Of a stretch of DNA of 64,000 nt, positions 12,192 to 22,540 are shown in pieces. The notes under the pieces are model-generated. The model made no database searches, had not been told where the DNA came from, and saw only the letters and a program-made list of their open reading frames with translations. Both the position numbers and the translations under genes were made by a program. This stretch comes from Toxonevra muliebris. Its lineage: Eukaryota; Arthropoda; Insecta; Diptera; Pallopteridae. Every line of letters begins with the position of its first letter. Positions within the stretch are counted from its first letter, which is position 1. The stretch covers positions 17,312,708-17,376,707 of the forward strand of contig OY829329.1 of NCBI GenBank assembly GCA_963691655.1, given 5' to 3'.

Positions 12192-12941
12192 GTAAGTGGG
12201 AATTTATTTTCTAAGTATTACATGGGAGATTTTTTTTGAAGAAAAAGCGCAATAACTTGAATAGGTATAATATTAGGAGTTATGGGTAGAATAACATAAA
12301 AAATATCAATATTTCTATAAGTAAAAATTTATCTGTTATCTGCATCAGATTACAGAAGTTCCAAAAATTCAGAGTATGTGAGTGAGTTTTAATTTTTTCT
12401 TCTCTTAAACATTCTTCTTGATTCATGATTAACAATCAAAATGTATGAGATTTTCATCGCTAGCAAATTTTCGGCTAGATAAAAATTTTGTAATATTTTT
12501 CAATTCGCTCAACTCGCAGATAAAATCACTACTGCGTACATTTTTTTCGTGCACCCCAGACATAAACACACCCCCTGCACTAAGGGCACATGCGAACAAT
12601 TTGTCTTAGGGCTCATTTGAAAGGGTATGATTCAGCCTTTAATATTAGCGATGTTTGTAGTGCGTCTGGGTTTAGCTCCACAATTTTTAAAAAATTGCCA
12701 AAAACAAATGTGAAAAATATTTTAAATAATTTTTTAGGGATTTCAACCCATTTTTTTCGAAAACGTGACGTGATCGAAAGTTTTTGACCGCAGATTCGTG
12801 TCCAGCATGGGAAAATCACTAGACGCCATCTTATTCGCACAAGAAAAGTTGAAATTTGCAGGGCAGTGTAATTATTATTTTTTACAAAGTATTTTTTATG
12901 TCGATTTACATATAGAATGATCTTCTATTATTTCAATGAGA
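12192..12941. other. Start of presumed long intron
   Basis: Intronic-looking AT-rich sequence follows the GTAAGT donor. A copy of a dispersed repeat with the core AAAATGTATGAGATTTTCAT occurs at about 12424-12460. The block at 12540-12845 is less AT-rich and carries two short opposing open frames with no recognisable domain. Confidence 0.5.
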
Positions 12942-13672
12942 TATTAATTTATTTCACTTTTGCTCTTATAAAAATTTTAACCCATTTTTGCGCTCAGGTT
13001 CTCATATATAAATTTGACATGAATGAAATAATAAATAAAATGGTCTAAAAAAATATTTGTTAGAAAGTAATATGGTATTACTTGTGCCATTCCTGTTCTG
13101 AGATTTTAATTTATTTCACTTTTGCCCTTATAAAAATTTTAACCCATTTTTGTGCTCAGGTTCTCATATATAAATTTGACATGAATGAAATAAAATGGTC
13201 TAAAAAAATATTTCTTAGAAAGTAATATGGTATTACTTGTGCCGTTTCTGTTCTGAGATATTAATTTATTTCACTTTTGCCCTTATATAAATTTGACATA
13301 AATGAAATAATAAATAAAATGGTATAAAAAAATATTTCTGAGAAAGTAATACGGTATTACTTGTGCCGTTCCTGTTCTGAGATATTAATTTATTTCACTT
13401 TTGCTCTTATAAAAATTTTAACCCATTTTTGCGCTCAGGTTCTCATATATAAATTTGACATGAATGAAATAATAAATAAAATGGTCTAAAAAAATATTTG
13501 TTAGAAAGTAATATGGTATTATTTGTGCCGTTCAAGTTCTGAGATAATAACTTATTTCACTTTTGCCCTTATAAAAATTTTAACCCATTTTTGCGCTCAG
13601 GTTCTCATATATAAATTTGACATGAATGAAATAATAAATAAAATGGTCTAAAAAAATATTTCTTAGAAAGTA
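12942..13672. repeat. Tandem array, about 160-bp unit, 5 copies
   Basis: The anchor ATTTCACTTTTG recurs at about 12951, 13113, 13268, 13392 and 13554, giving spacings of 162, 155, 124 and 162 bp. Each unit contains the GCTCAGGTTCTCATATATAA block (absent in the short third unit), a TGACATGAATGAAATAATAA block (TGACATAAATG in the third), AAAAAATATTT and GTAATATGGTATTA. The third unit has lost an internal piece, which explains its length. Sequence identity between units is high, so the array is fairly young. Diverged relatives occur at about 25480-25630 and 46440-46660. Confidence 0.88.
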
Positions 13673-16600
13673 AATGTTATCAGGAGGGAAAAAGCGTCAT
13701 CTTCTAAAAAAATATGTCTAAAAAAATAAAAGTTGCTGGGAATGTGGAAAATATTTTAACTAATTTTTTTTCCTTTCGATCTAATATATAAAAATCAAAC
13801 AACGATTTTTTTCCTCCAGTGAGAAAAGAAAAAAAAAAATCAGAGTTTTATTAATATTTTTGAGCAAAAACTTATAACTATTATACCCTGCTCTAAAGTA
13901 AAATATTTATTTTTTTATTTATTTATTTTTTTTTTTCAATCAGTCACAATTTTAGTTTGAGGCCTATTTCCAGGTGTTTCAACATGCCGTCTAGTATTTG
14001 GTAGTCTTTTTGCGGTTAAGAAAGGGTTAAATAAAGAGTTAATACTAAAAAATTTCTATCTTAGAAAAAAATATCTAAGCAGAATGTATAGAAATATTTT
14101 GTAAAAAGAAGATTTTGGCCTTCAGAGGTTAAAAAAATATTATTACCTAAGGAGGACGTGAGATTTTTTTTATCAGGAGTTAAGAAAGTGTGATTTTCCA
14201 TTATGTTAAAAGGTGGCTAAAGTCATTGTAAAATTTTTTGTTAGTATTAAAGAGAAGACTAAATAGGTAATGAGATCAGAATTCAAAATTTATAATGTGA
14301 GATTTTTCATTAGTAGTAAAGAAAGAATGAAGTTTAATTTTATTTTTTTTTTTGTCTAAATGTGTGATTTCTTCAAGGGGCCCAAGATAACCCGTTCAAG
14401 TATAATTACTATTTTAAATCAAACATTTTAATTCAAGGATTTAGCATTACTCCGCCGATTTAAACATAACAACAAACTGAAATTAAGACCCGCCGATTAA
14501 CTATCGTGCTTTTTACTCGTTCACTATTTGTTCCAGCTACTAGAGAATTTTCGTTACGCGTGAAAATATCATAAATTTCGACTCTTGTTCATGCAATCAA
14601 AAAAAAGAAGAAAAATTCTAAAGAGACGAAAAAATTACACCCTCTCCTTAGGAAGTCTCTGGATCCATCAGTAGTTTAGATTACTATATATTGCTCTCCC
14701 ATTACGAAATACAGTAGCATTGTCTAGGGTGTAACTATAGTACATCGGTTTGTATTTTTTTGACGCTCAGACATAGAGTTTACGCCCTAAGAAGATCGAA
14801 GTAAATAGACTTCAGTAGCAATACAAGAAAAGTTATGGAAAGGGAATCCTTGGATTAAGGTTGTCTAATATGAAATAAAGGGAATCAGTACATTTTAAAA
14901 AAGTTAATTCAACTTCAAATTCAAATCAGTATAAATTTTTGTGTGAATGTGCTAAAAATAAATCTGTTGTTCTGAATCACCCTGTTTATAACCAAGAAAA
15001 TTATTTATTTTTTTTTAATATTTTATTTAATTTTATAAATAAATACCGAAGTTTAAAATGAAATCCATGAGTTTATTCAATGCTTCCATTCATAAGACAG
15101 CATAAAAAAAGTTTTTTTTAAACAGAATTCTAAATAAAAAGTGAAGTTCTGAAACCGAAAAACCGCAAAAGCCGCAAAGGTCATTTCGCTTTGGCAGAAG
15201 AGTAATTTCTAAGTAGTAGAAAGTGGAAATGAAATGAAACAAACTTAAAAAGCAAAAGAGAAAATAAGCATTTTTAATATTACTAACATTTGAATGTAAT
15301 ACAAAAAACTTTAATATTTTTCCTCTTAAAAGATAAATATTAACATGCATATGCTTTCACGAAAAATTTAATCCTTAAAAAAAAGATAACTACAAAATTA
15401 TTGCATTTGCTTAAGTGCAATTCCCTCACCGCCCTTTTTTTTGTAGATTGGTCTGTGCTTTTGTTTTCTTTTTCTACTATAGAGGTCGAAATTTTTTTTA
15501 ATATTTAACACAGGCTCTTATACGCAGCCATGTACTTGGCTGCACAACTAGGGAAAGTACTTATTCCAGGACAGACTGACAGAACAACATACTCGTAGTC
15601 TAACCATCAATAGTTGAGGAAAAGACAAGAAGAAGTAGCTATCTAGTAGGAAAAAGTAAAAGAAAACACCAAATGGAAATAATGGAAAAAAAATTGTAAT
15701 AAAATATGCTTTAAAATGTTGGAAAAATATTTAATGTAAATAACACAAAAATGCAAAAGTTGTGTATTTGTTGCTTGTATTTGTTTCTTTTTTTCCATTT
15801 ATATTTTACTATTTTATCATAGAAAAAATACTAATAAAATGAGAAAAAACCAAATTGATGTTTGCTTGCGCAAACAAAAAGAAAATGGTACTTGTTATTT
15901 ACTTTTTATATTTTTCCGTGAATAAAATGTTTTTTTTTTTTAATAGAATACTAGAAGACAGTGGTGTACTTTAAAATAGTAATCGTTTCAGTAGCTCATA
16001 AAATACAATAAAGTATTTTAAACAGCGAAATACGGAACGAAATGAAAAAGGAACAGTAACTAGTTTCAGGTCCCGAGTAACAGTTCGTTCTAAGTAGTAT
16101 GGGGAAAAAGAGAAATTCCACTTTAAGTTCTATATTTTTCGTTTCGAAGGTTTTTTTTTTTTTGTCATGGAAAAAGAATTTTACAAAAAATATTTGTTTG
16201 TAGTTTTCCGGACTTAAAGGAACGACTAAACATTCTGGGGCAGAGTTTAGTCCAAATTTTTATTCTCCGTTCGATAAATTTTTACAGCCATGGATCAAAG
16301 GTAAGGGAACGAAAGAAAGAAGACTAAGAAATAAACTTTCCTAGGGCTTTATTATTTTATTTAAAAAAAAAAAAAACTGGTCCATTTTGAATCCAGTTAT
16401 GGTTAACAAAAAAAAAAAAAATAAAAATAGTTGCTCTGCTAAAAATCGTTACAGTAATACAAATCCAAATGAATTTCGACCCGGATGGACCCGAAATTTA
16501 TTTTTATAGTACAAAACTATGACAGATATCAATCACAATGATCTTGGCTCGGGCTAGAACTATAAATGTACTGAAAATTTGAGAGCAATCGGTTCATTAG

Positions 16601-16779
16601 TTTTAGAGGTATCGTGGCCGCAAATTCGAAAAAGCAAAAAACCAAATAAAAGCGCAACTCAGAAATTTTCCAGATTTTATTAAAGAAAAAAAAAATATTT
16701 ATTTACATTCAGGAATTCATTCCATTATAACCTTTCATTTTTTTTTTTAATATTCTTAAAAAAAAAAAAATTTTTAACC
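13673..16779. other. AT-rich presumed intron, nothing coding seen
   Basis: The region contains long A and T runs, a dispersed repeat relative around 14585-14680 and a generic insect-like repeat at about 16470-16620 (GACCCGGATGGACCCG and following). The longest open frame (15090-15350, minus) is Phe/Leu-rich without a domain. I see no gene or RNA. Confidence 0.55.
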
Positions 16780-17455
16780 AAATTCTGATTAAAACTCAGC
16801 CCAAAGTCATTCAAATCCAGACCAATAATTAGTTTGATTTCTGGCCTGAATTTTGATTTAATTTTTGACATGGATTTTAGTCTGAACTTGAATGACTTTT
16901 CTATTCTCGGAAAAAAAACTCAGACCTTAAAAAAAAAGACAGAAAGTCCCCGTTATATTGAAAGTCATTAAAATTCAGACTAAAATCCAGAGCAAAAATT
17001 AAATCAAAATTCAGACCAGAAATCAAACTAAGTTTAGGTAAAAATTCAGCCCTATATTAAGATCAAAAATATCGTGAAAGTCATCCATATTCAGAAAGTA
17101 TAACAGTCCTTTAACTAAATTCTCGCAAAAAAAAAAAATCAGACCTAAAAAAAAAGACAGAAAGCCACTCAAATACAGAGCAATATTCATCAAATCAACC
17201 CAAATTTTGACCACAACTCGAAGTTTCATAGAAATCAAAAACCAGACTCAAATACAGATCAAATTCAATACTCAGACTAAAAATCAGCTTGAAAGTTGTT
17301 TAAATTCAGGAAAAAAAAACAGATCAATAGCAGACTAAAAACTGAACCAAATCCAGATTAAATGAGATTGAAAGTCATCTAAATTTAGACCAATATATAG
17401 ACCGAAAATGGGGCTAAAATTCAGATAAAAAATCCAACTAAATTGAGCGATATTT
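16780..17455. repeat. Degenerate 12-bp repeat (reverse orientation of the 27.5-kb array)
   Basis: Diverged copies of AAATTCAGACCA, AATCCAGACCAA and similar 12-mers fill the stretch, interrupted by A runs. On the minus strand these read TTGGTCTGAATTT, the same motif as the arrays at 27490-30065 and 59810-62150. An open frame on the minus strand (17023-17238) reads through it and is not a gene. Confidence 0.7.
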
Positions 17456-17539
17456 TGGCAACAATTTTCCGTCGAAATTATTTTATTAGAGTCAGGGTAA
17501 ATCTAGGGAGGGTATCGTCAAAAGCTAGACAACCTTTTC

Positions 17540-17755
17540 CCCTCCTTCTCTCCCCCCCTTTACTCCTCATTGGAACTTAAGGCTCCTACTAAGCATAGTG
17601 CCTTGTATTAGTTTCATTAATCATTTTGTTATCATCTGGACAGGTGATTGGCCTACCGCCGATGATCTTTTGTTGATGGGGCTCGTCGGGAATTGAACCC
17701 GGGACCCCTGAGATGTTAGTCTAGCACGCTGCCACTAGACTACAGAGGCGGGTAG
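17540..17755 (-). mobile_element. tRNA-derived SINE (head plus tail), minus strand
   Basis: Read on the minus strand, positions 17752-17681 look like a tRNA: GTAGTCTAGTGGC (17743-17731) matches an RNA polymerase III A box, and GGGTTCAATTCCC (17700-17688) matches a B box flanked by pairing CGGG/CCCG. The spacing is right for a tRNA. The following tail (about 17680-17540) is unrelated to a tRNA, as in a SINE. A functional tRNA is unlikely because the acceptor ends do not pair well. The tail limit is uncertain. Confidence 0.62.
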
Positions 17756-17774
17756 ACAATCATTCTACGTGGGA

Positions 17775-18170
17775 AATATTTTGATCTATTTTCTTAATCC
17801 GAGGACTTTAGTCGGTACAGTGAAATAAATTTTAAGATTTCCCCTATGACACCCTTTTTACTTGTACAATTAGAAGTTTCAGAGGGCATAACTGAGTCCA
17901 ATGAGTTAAAAATTTTGTGAAAACTTACAAAAATGAAACATGGGCCCGTTTTGGAGCATTTTTCATCTCGATTAATATTTTAAACACAATAATTATGTCT
18001 ATGTTTGAATCAAAATGAATTTTTCGCCCCACATATAATTTTTTATACTTATAAATATTTTAAATTATTTTCCTAATCTAAGAATTCTAGCGTACTGAAA
18101 AGTTAGTTTTTAGAAGTTTTTCTGTCATCTTTTTACGTTGAAAAGTTTCAGAGGGCATCACTGAGTTCCT
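17775..18170. repeat. Diverged tandem duplication, about 280-bp unit
   Basis: The block ending AGAAGTTTCAGAGGGCATAA (about 17871-17890) is repeated as GAAAAGTTTCAGAGGGCATC near 18140-18160. The preceding 100 bp also align (CTTAATCCGAGGACTTTAG against CCTAATCTAAGAATTCTAG). Divergence is considerable, so the duplication is old. Confidence 0.6.
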
Positions 18171-18567
18171 TATTTATTTATTTCATCTTGGTAGCTTATA
18201 AAAAGCTTCGTCAATCACTTATGCTGAGCAATCGCTGCCGCTGGTTTGTAAGGCCAAATTTAGTTAAGTTTTCCTGTACTTGGTTCTTTAAACGAAGCCC
18301 CAATGAAGTAAAAATTCTTGAGACAAATGCCGATATTAAAATTTGGTATTACTACATTCTTCTAGAGGGCTCAATGGGTCTATTTTGGGTGTTTAGTTCT
18401 ACTGTATTTATATCTCAAACCCAATTTTTTAATAGAGTAGTTATTTATTTCCATCAAGCGCTATAAATAAATAGCTCTAAAGGGCAGGACTGCTTCGAAT
18501 AATGAAAAACTCTTATACTTAGATTCGTATTTCTAAGACAATTTTTTAATAGAGCGGGATTTTTTTT

Positions 18568-19085
18568 ATATATAGTAGAGATAAGCGCGTGCCATGAATT
18601 TTACGTGACACGCGTGAAGACTCACGCACGTGACATAATTTCCACGTGAGCATGTGTGAGCGTGATTTAATTTCCATAATTCTTACATGAACATCCATAA
18701 GCGTGACATAATTTACACGTAAAAATGCGTGAGTCTAAGTTACTTTTGACCACGATGTCGATACTTAATTTTGGTGGGTAAAAAATCAACCCTGCGTTTT
18801 TCTTCACTTAAAAATCTTGCAAATTGGAAATCTGGCATCACTATGTAATATATAGTATATGCGTATTATTTATATGCGCACTATTTTCTATTTGCATAAA
18901 TAAAAAAATAACAATAAAAATACTGCGTGCGTGAAAATTTTTAGAAAAATTTCAACGTGCGTGAACATGAGTGATTTTTTTTTAAATGCCAGCGTGCGTG
19001 AACATGCGTGAGTAGTATTTTCAAAGCCGAGAGTATGCGTGAGCGTGAGTTAAAAAGTACTCACGTGTCCATCTCTAATATATAG
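18568..19085. mobile_element. hAT-type non-autonomous element with 8-bp target duplication
   Basis: The element spans 18576-19077 (502 bp). Its left end is TAGAGATAAGCGCGTG and its right end, reverse complemented, TAGAGATGGACACGTG, an inverted repeat with 13 of 16 positions identical. It is flanked by identical 8-bp copies of ATATATAG (18568-18575 and 19078-19085). An 8-bp duplication and a TAGAGATG-type end are hallmarks of the hAT superfamily. The interior is packed with ACGTGAG, GCGTGAG and CACGTG variants in both orientations (sub-terminal repeats, the usual binding sites of hAT transposases). No transposase frame exists. Confidence 0.88.
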
Positions 19086-20005
19086 TCTGTTTCTCTCACC
19101 ATACGTGAGAGAATAAGCATGAAGATTAATTGTGCTATTATATTACCCTCAACTGTATGACTAGTATTTGTGTTTATTTTTGTATGCGTGTGATAGTATA
19201 AAGTTGTTATTGTTGGCAATGTTGAACATTGACATTGCCATGGAAGAGAAAATCTGCTACTGGTGGATGACATTTGTTTATGATATTCGCAATAATATTT
19301 TTACATATGACTTTTTCATGTTTTTCTTTAACATCAACACCACCACCTCCACCACCGGCAATAGCAGCAGCAACAAAACAGTCCCGCCTTTTCACTTATT
19401 TCTACATATAAATATGTAAACTAAAAAAATAGCAGCAAACAAGAAAAACATAGAAAATAAAACAGGGGAGAGAGAGCTAAAAAATACTAAAGTAAACAGG
19501 AAAAATATGGTGTAAAACGGAAATGCAAATTTTAAATGAAATATATCAAGAGTTTTCTCTCGTTCGTTCGTGCACTCGCTCGCTCCTCGCTTCTTTTAGC
19601 CAAAAAGGAAGCAAAAGAGGAATGCAACAAATTTCAAATAGTATGACAAATATTTATTCATTGGGGGTTAGGTAGGTAGCTGCTGTATGTATGTATTTAT
19701 CCAGATAGAGGAAACTGGAGGTTAGGCGACGACGACGGAGTTCAGAGGAAAACTATACCAAAACATTACATAAACAAATAACAAATAGAGGAGTGTACCC
19801 TCAGGTGACATGCTAAACGTTTTGTGTAAACTTTATTTTGAAGTAATTTCAAATATGTTTCCAAATGGAATTTACAAAAATAAATTTTTGTTTTATTCAT
19901 AAATATTGAAAGTATGAAGATTTTACTGGAAAATTTTTGCATGTATTTTAAATTTTTATTTAAGAATCTCCTGCATTTAAAGAGTAACAATCATAAGAAA
20001 TAACT
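19086..20005. other. Non-coding DNA, nothing recognised
   Basis: AT-rich sequence with a CAC/ACC trinucleotide patch near 19335-19360 that produces a Gly/Val-rich artefactual frame on the minus strand. No domain or RNA was recognised. Confidence 0.5.
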
Positions 20006-20039
20006 TGAGTTCGAGCTCAAGTTTTTCAACGATTTATAT

Positions 20040-20775
20040 ACTCTCACTTCAGAACAAGGAAACAAGAAATTCGGTTCCATACGAGTTGAAGCCGAGAGAT
20101 ATTGAACGACGTGTATTTGCATGTGAACACGTATTTCAAAGACTGATAGAAAAATTCTACATCGCATCGTAACCGGCGACAAAAAATGGGTCCATTACGA
20201 TAATACCAAGCGCGAAAAGTCATGGGGAATGCCCTGACACGCCTTCACGTCGACCGCCAAACTGAATATTCATGGCTTCAAGGTTATGCTTTACATTTGT
20301 TGGGACCAGTTCGGTGTGATATACTACGAGCTACTGAAACCGAATGTAACCATTACGGGATATCGGTGCCGAACGCATTTGATCCGTTTGAGTCGAGCGT
20401 TGAAGGAAAAACGACTACAGTACTAAGAGTGATACGACAAAGACATCCTCCAGCATTACAATGCTCGGGCACACGTTGCAAAAGTGGTCAAGACATACTT
20501 GGAAACCCAGAAATGGATGATCTTGCCCCACCTGCTGTACTCTACAGACATCGCTCCTTCCGACTAACATCTGCTGCGTTCAAAGGCGCACGATCTGGCG
20601 AATCAGCATTTTCGTTCGTTCGGAAAAAGTCGAAAAATGGACCCAATTATGGGTCCTCTTTTTTTCGAAATGGGATTCAAAAATTGCAAGAGTAGGGCAA
20701 AAGTTGTCGCTAGCAACGAACAATACTTTAAAAAATACATCTGTAAATACTTTTTGACAATAAACCTTTAAATTT
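20040..20775 (+). pseudogene. Mariner-family transposase relic (Tc1/mariner superfamily)
   Basis: Pieces of a mariner transposase are spread over all three + frames. About 20071-20172 reads VPYELKPRDIERR and then ACEHVFQRL. A frame change follows and gives IVTGDKKWVHYDN (first catalytic Asp in the TGD motif), then CWDQFGVIYYELLKP after an in-frame stop. Near 20460-20530 a damaged HARVAKVVKTYLE block follows the region of the second catalytic Asp. Around 20585-20640 the block after the third catalytic Asp is degraded, and about 20675-20725 carries AKVVASNEQYFKKY before the expected C-terminus. Several stops and frameshifts make it inactive. The N-terminal DNA-binding region is missing or unrecognisable. 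Clear terminal inverted repeats were not found, so element borders are uncertain. The 157-codon open frame from 20222 is a mix of true and wrong frames. Confidence 0.85.
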
Positions 20776-21213
20776 CAAAAAAGAAAAAAAAAAAAAACGG
20801 CGGAAGCAAAGTTTTACACCTTGAGATAGGACTACCAGATAGGCTCAGTAAAGGGCTGAAAGTAGATGAACTGCAGAGTTTCTACTTAGAGGACCTCATT
20901 ATTCCCGAATCTCTTCGTCGTCTCGGCAAAGACAGCAATATCTACGTTGAACTTCTGACAATCAGAAAAGCCTGCTGATCATTAACCACCGATGAATTAA
21001 AGAGGTTGATGGGTTGTTCAGTTTTGAACATTGCTTAGGTGCCGCAATCAGAAGAATAATGACAGATATATGTGGGTACTCGCAAACAAAATCTTAAGGA
21101 GAGGACGAAAGGGGTAGGAGCTTACTCCTAACCCCCTTCCCTATGAAAATCTCATGATTGTCGCAGGCGCACTGTGATACCACAGTACGGCGCGACTCCC
21201 TCCCCCTCCCCAT
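20776..21213. other. Junction between mariner relic and non-LTR relic
   Basis: An A run at about 20780-20797 is followed by GC-richer sequence of unknown origin. From about 21210 leftward this should include the 3' untranslated tail of the minus-strand non-LTR element. The + strand shows a short open stretch (LHLEIGLPDRLSKGLKVDEL, about 20814-20875) that I cannot assign. A copy of the CATGAGATTTTCAT dispersed motif lies at about 21143-21156 on the minus strand. Confidence 0.4.
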
Positions 21214-22540
21214 TTACGGATTGAAGACCCATGAGGATTCTATCATGAATCTGGCTATGTCCTTAATATATATGGATGATAGCTCGGACAGACTAGTGAA
21301 GAAAGGTGAACCCAGGAGTTTTAGTCTCCTCCTGTTTCTTTTTCTTCCTCAGAGCCGCAGCGCCGACAGAAGTCATTGAAAGGCAGTCCTAGTCTTGCAG
21401 CATGTCTCCCCATTATGCAGTGTCCCGTGAGCACCGAAGTCGTAATGCTGATGAAGTTTCTGCTAAGGTTGAGTAGCTCTCTAGTCCGTTTATTGTCCAT
21501 GGTGGTCCATGTTAGCCTGGTAATATCAAAAGAATGCTCCGCTACCCAGGATCTTTTTGCTTCCTCAAGGTAGTTTTGCAGGAAGGTCATATATCGGTAA
21601 GCTGCGAGTCCTGTTTAGCTAACTCGTCGGCGTTGCAGTTACCTGTACTGTCCATGTGTCCTGGCACCCAATATAAGTGTACCTGCGATAGATTCGACAA
21701 AAAGTTAAGTGAAGATCGGCAGTCAAGAACAAGCTTTGATGTAGTGAAAAGACCGGCAAAGGGACTTGATTGCTGATTGGCTGTCCATGTAGATGCGGAT
21801 ATTCGTATCGAATGAATCGTTGGGAATAAGCCACTTGGACGCATGATAAATAGCCATTACTACCGCCTGAAAGACGCTGCAATGGTTATGAAGTCGGAAA
21901 GAGAGTCCAAGATCCAGCTTGCTAGAGAAGATACCAGAGCCGACTCTTTCCTCCAATTTGGACCCATCTGTATAGATGTCAATTGAATTGTCAGTGACCA
22001 CCTCGTTATTACCCCATTGCTCTCTACTGGGGATATGGGTAAAAAACGTGTGGTTTAAATTAGGGGTAGAGGAAATATAGTCTACGTTAGTTGGTATGGA
22101 CGTATCATGGATTAGAATCTGTGCTTGGCCCTGGTTCGACCTTGTCCAGCGAGTTAGGGCACTGAGTCCGGCAGTAGAGCACTTAGCTTGTTGCTTAACC
22201 AGAAGTGAAGTTGGCAACCAATGAAGGATTGCTAAGAGAACTTTCGTAGAGGTAGTGCGGAGATCCCCAGTCATCAATATGGCAGCTGTACTTCTAACCT
22301 TATCCAGTTGTTTAAGGTTGATCGCCTTTCCAGTAGCTGGCCAGCAGAAGACGGTGGAAGATTGTGCTCGACCACTGCTGTGTAGAGCCAGAAAGTAACT
22401 TGAGGTTGAAGACCCCATCTTGTTCCTAATGCCTTCTTACAGCAGTAGAGGGCGCAAGAGGCTTTCCGACCGTGTCGGTCATGAATAAAAACAAAATTGA
22501 AAGAGACGAAAAATTTAAAATCATCACCGCTGTTCAAAAA
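21214..22540 (-). pseudogene. Non-LTR retrotransposon ORF2 relic: RT thumb, RNase H and C-terminal zinc knuckle
   Basis: Reading 5' to 3' on the minus strand: 22480-22370 holds ASCALYCCKKALGTRWGLQP and TFWLYTAVVEHNL, matching the end of a Jockey/R1-type reverse transcriptase. A frame change leads to PATGKAINLKQLDKVRSTAA. An RNase H domain follows: IDIYTDGSKLEERVGSGIF (first Asp), CSVFQAVVMAI (expected Glu replaced by Val at QAE), IYMDSQSAIKSL (third catalytic position Asp), and after another frame change HLYWVPGHMDSTGNCNADEL (final conserved Asp). The next frame holds LTGHCIMGRHAARLGL and CRRCGSEEE, a Cys-rich C-terminal motif, and the frame ends around 21214. At least three frameshifts and loss of the RNase H Glu make it dead. 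The upstream RT palm, endonuclease and ORF1 are absent, as expected for a 5'-truncated copy. Confidence 0.9.

Noticed and set aside
17681..17752. Functional tRNA gene on the minus strand
   Set aside because: A and B boxes are present but the acceptor stem does not pair and a non-tRNA tail follows, so a SINE fits better.
18188..18466. 92-codon + frame with aromatic-rich C-terminus
   Set aside because: No start context, no domain I recognise, and typical AT-rich codon use. It lies between a tandem duplication and a hAT element.
20222..20695. 157-codon frame as a novel gene
   Set aside because: It runs through a frameshifted mariner transposase. The recognisable transposase motifs fall in several frames.
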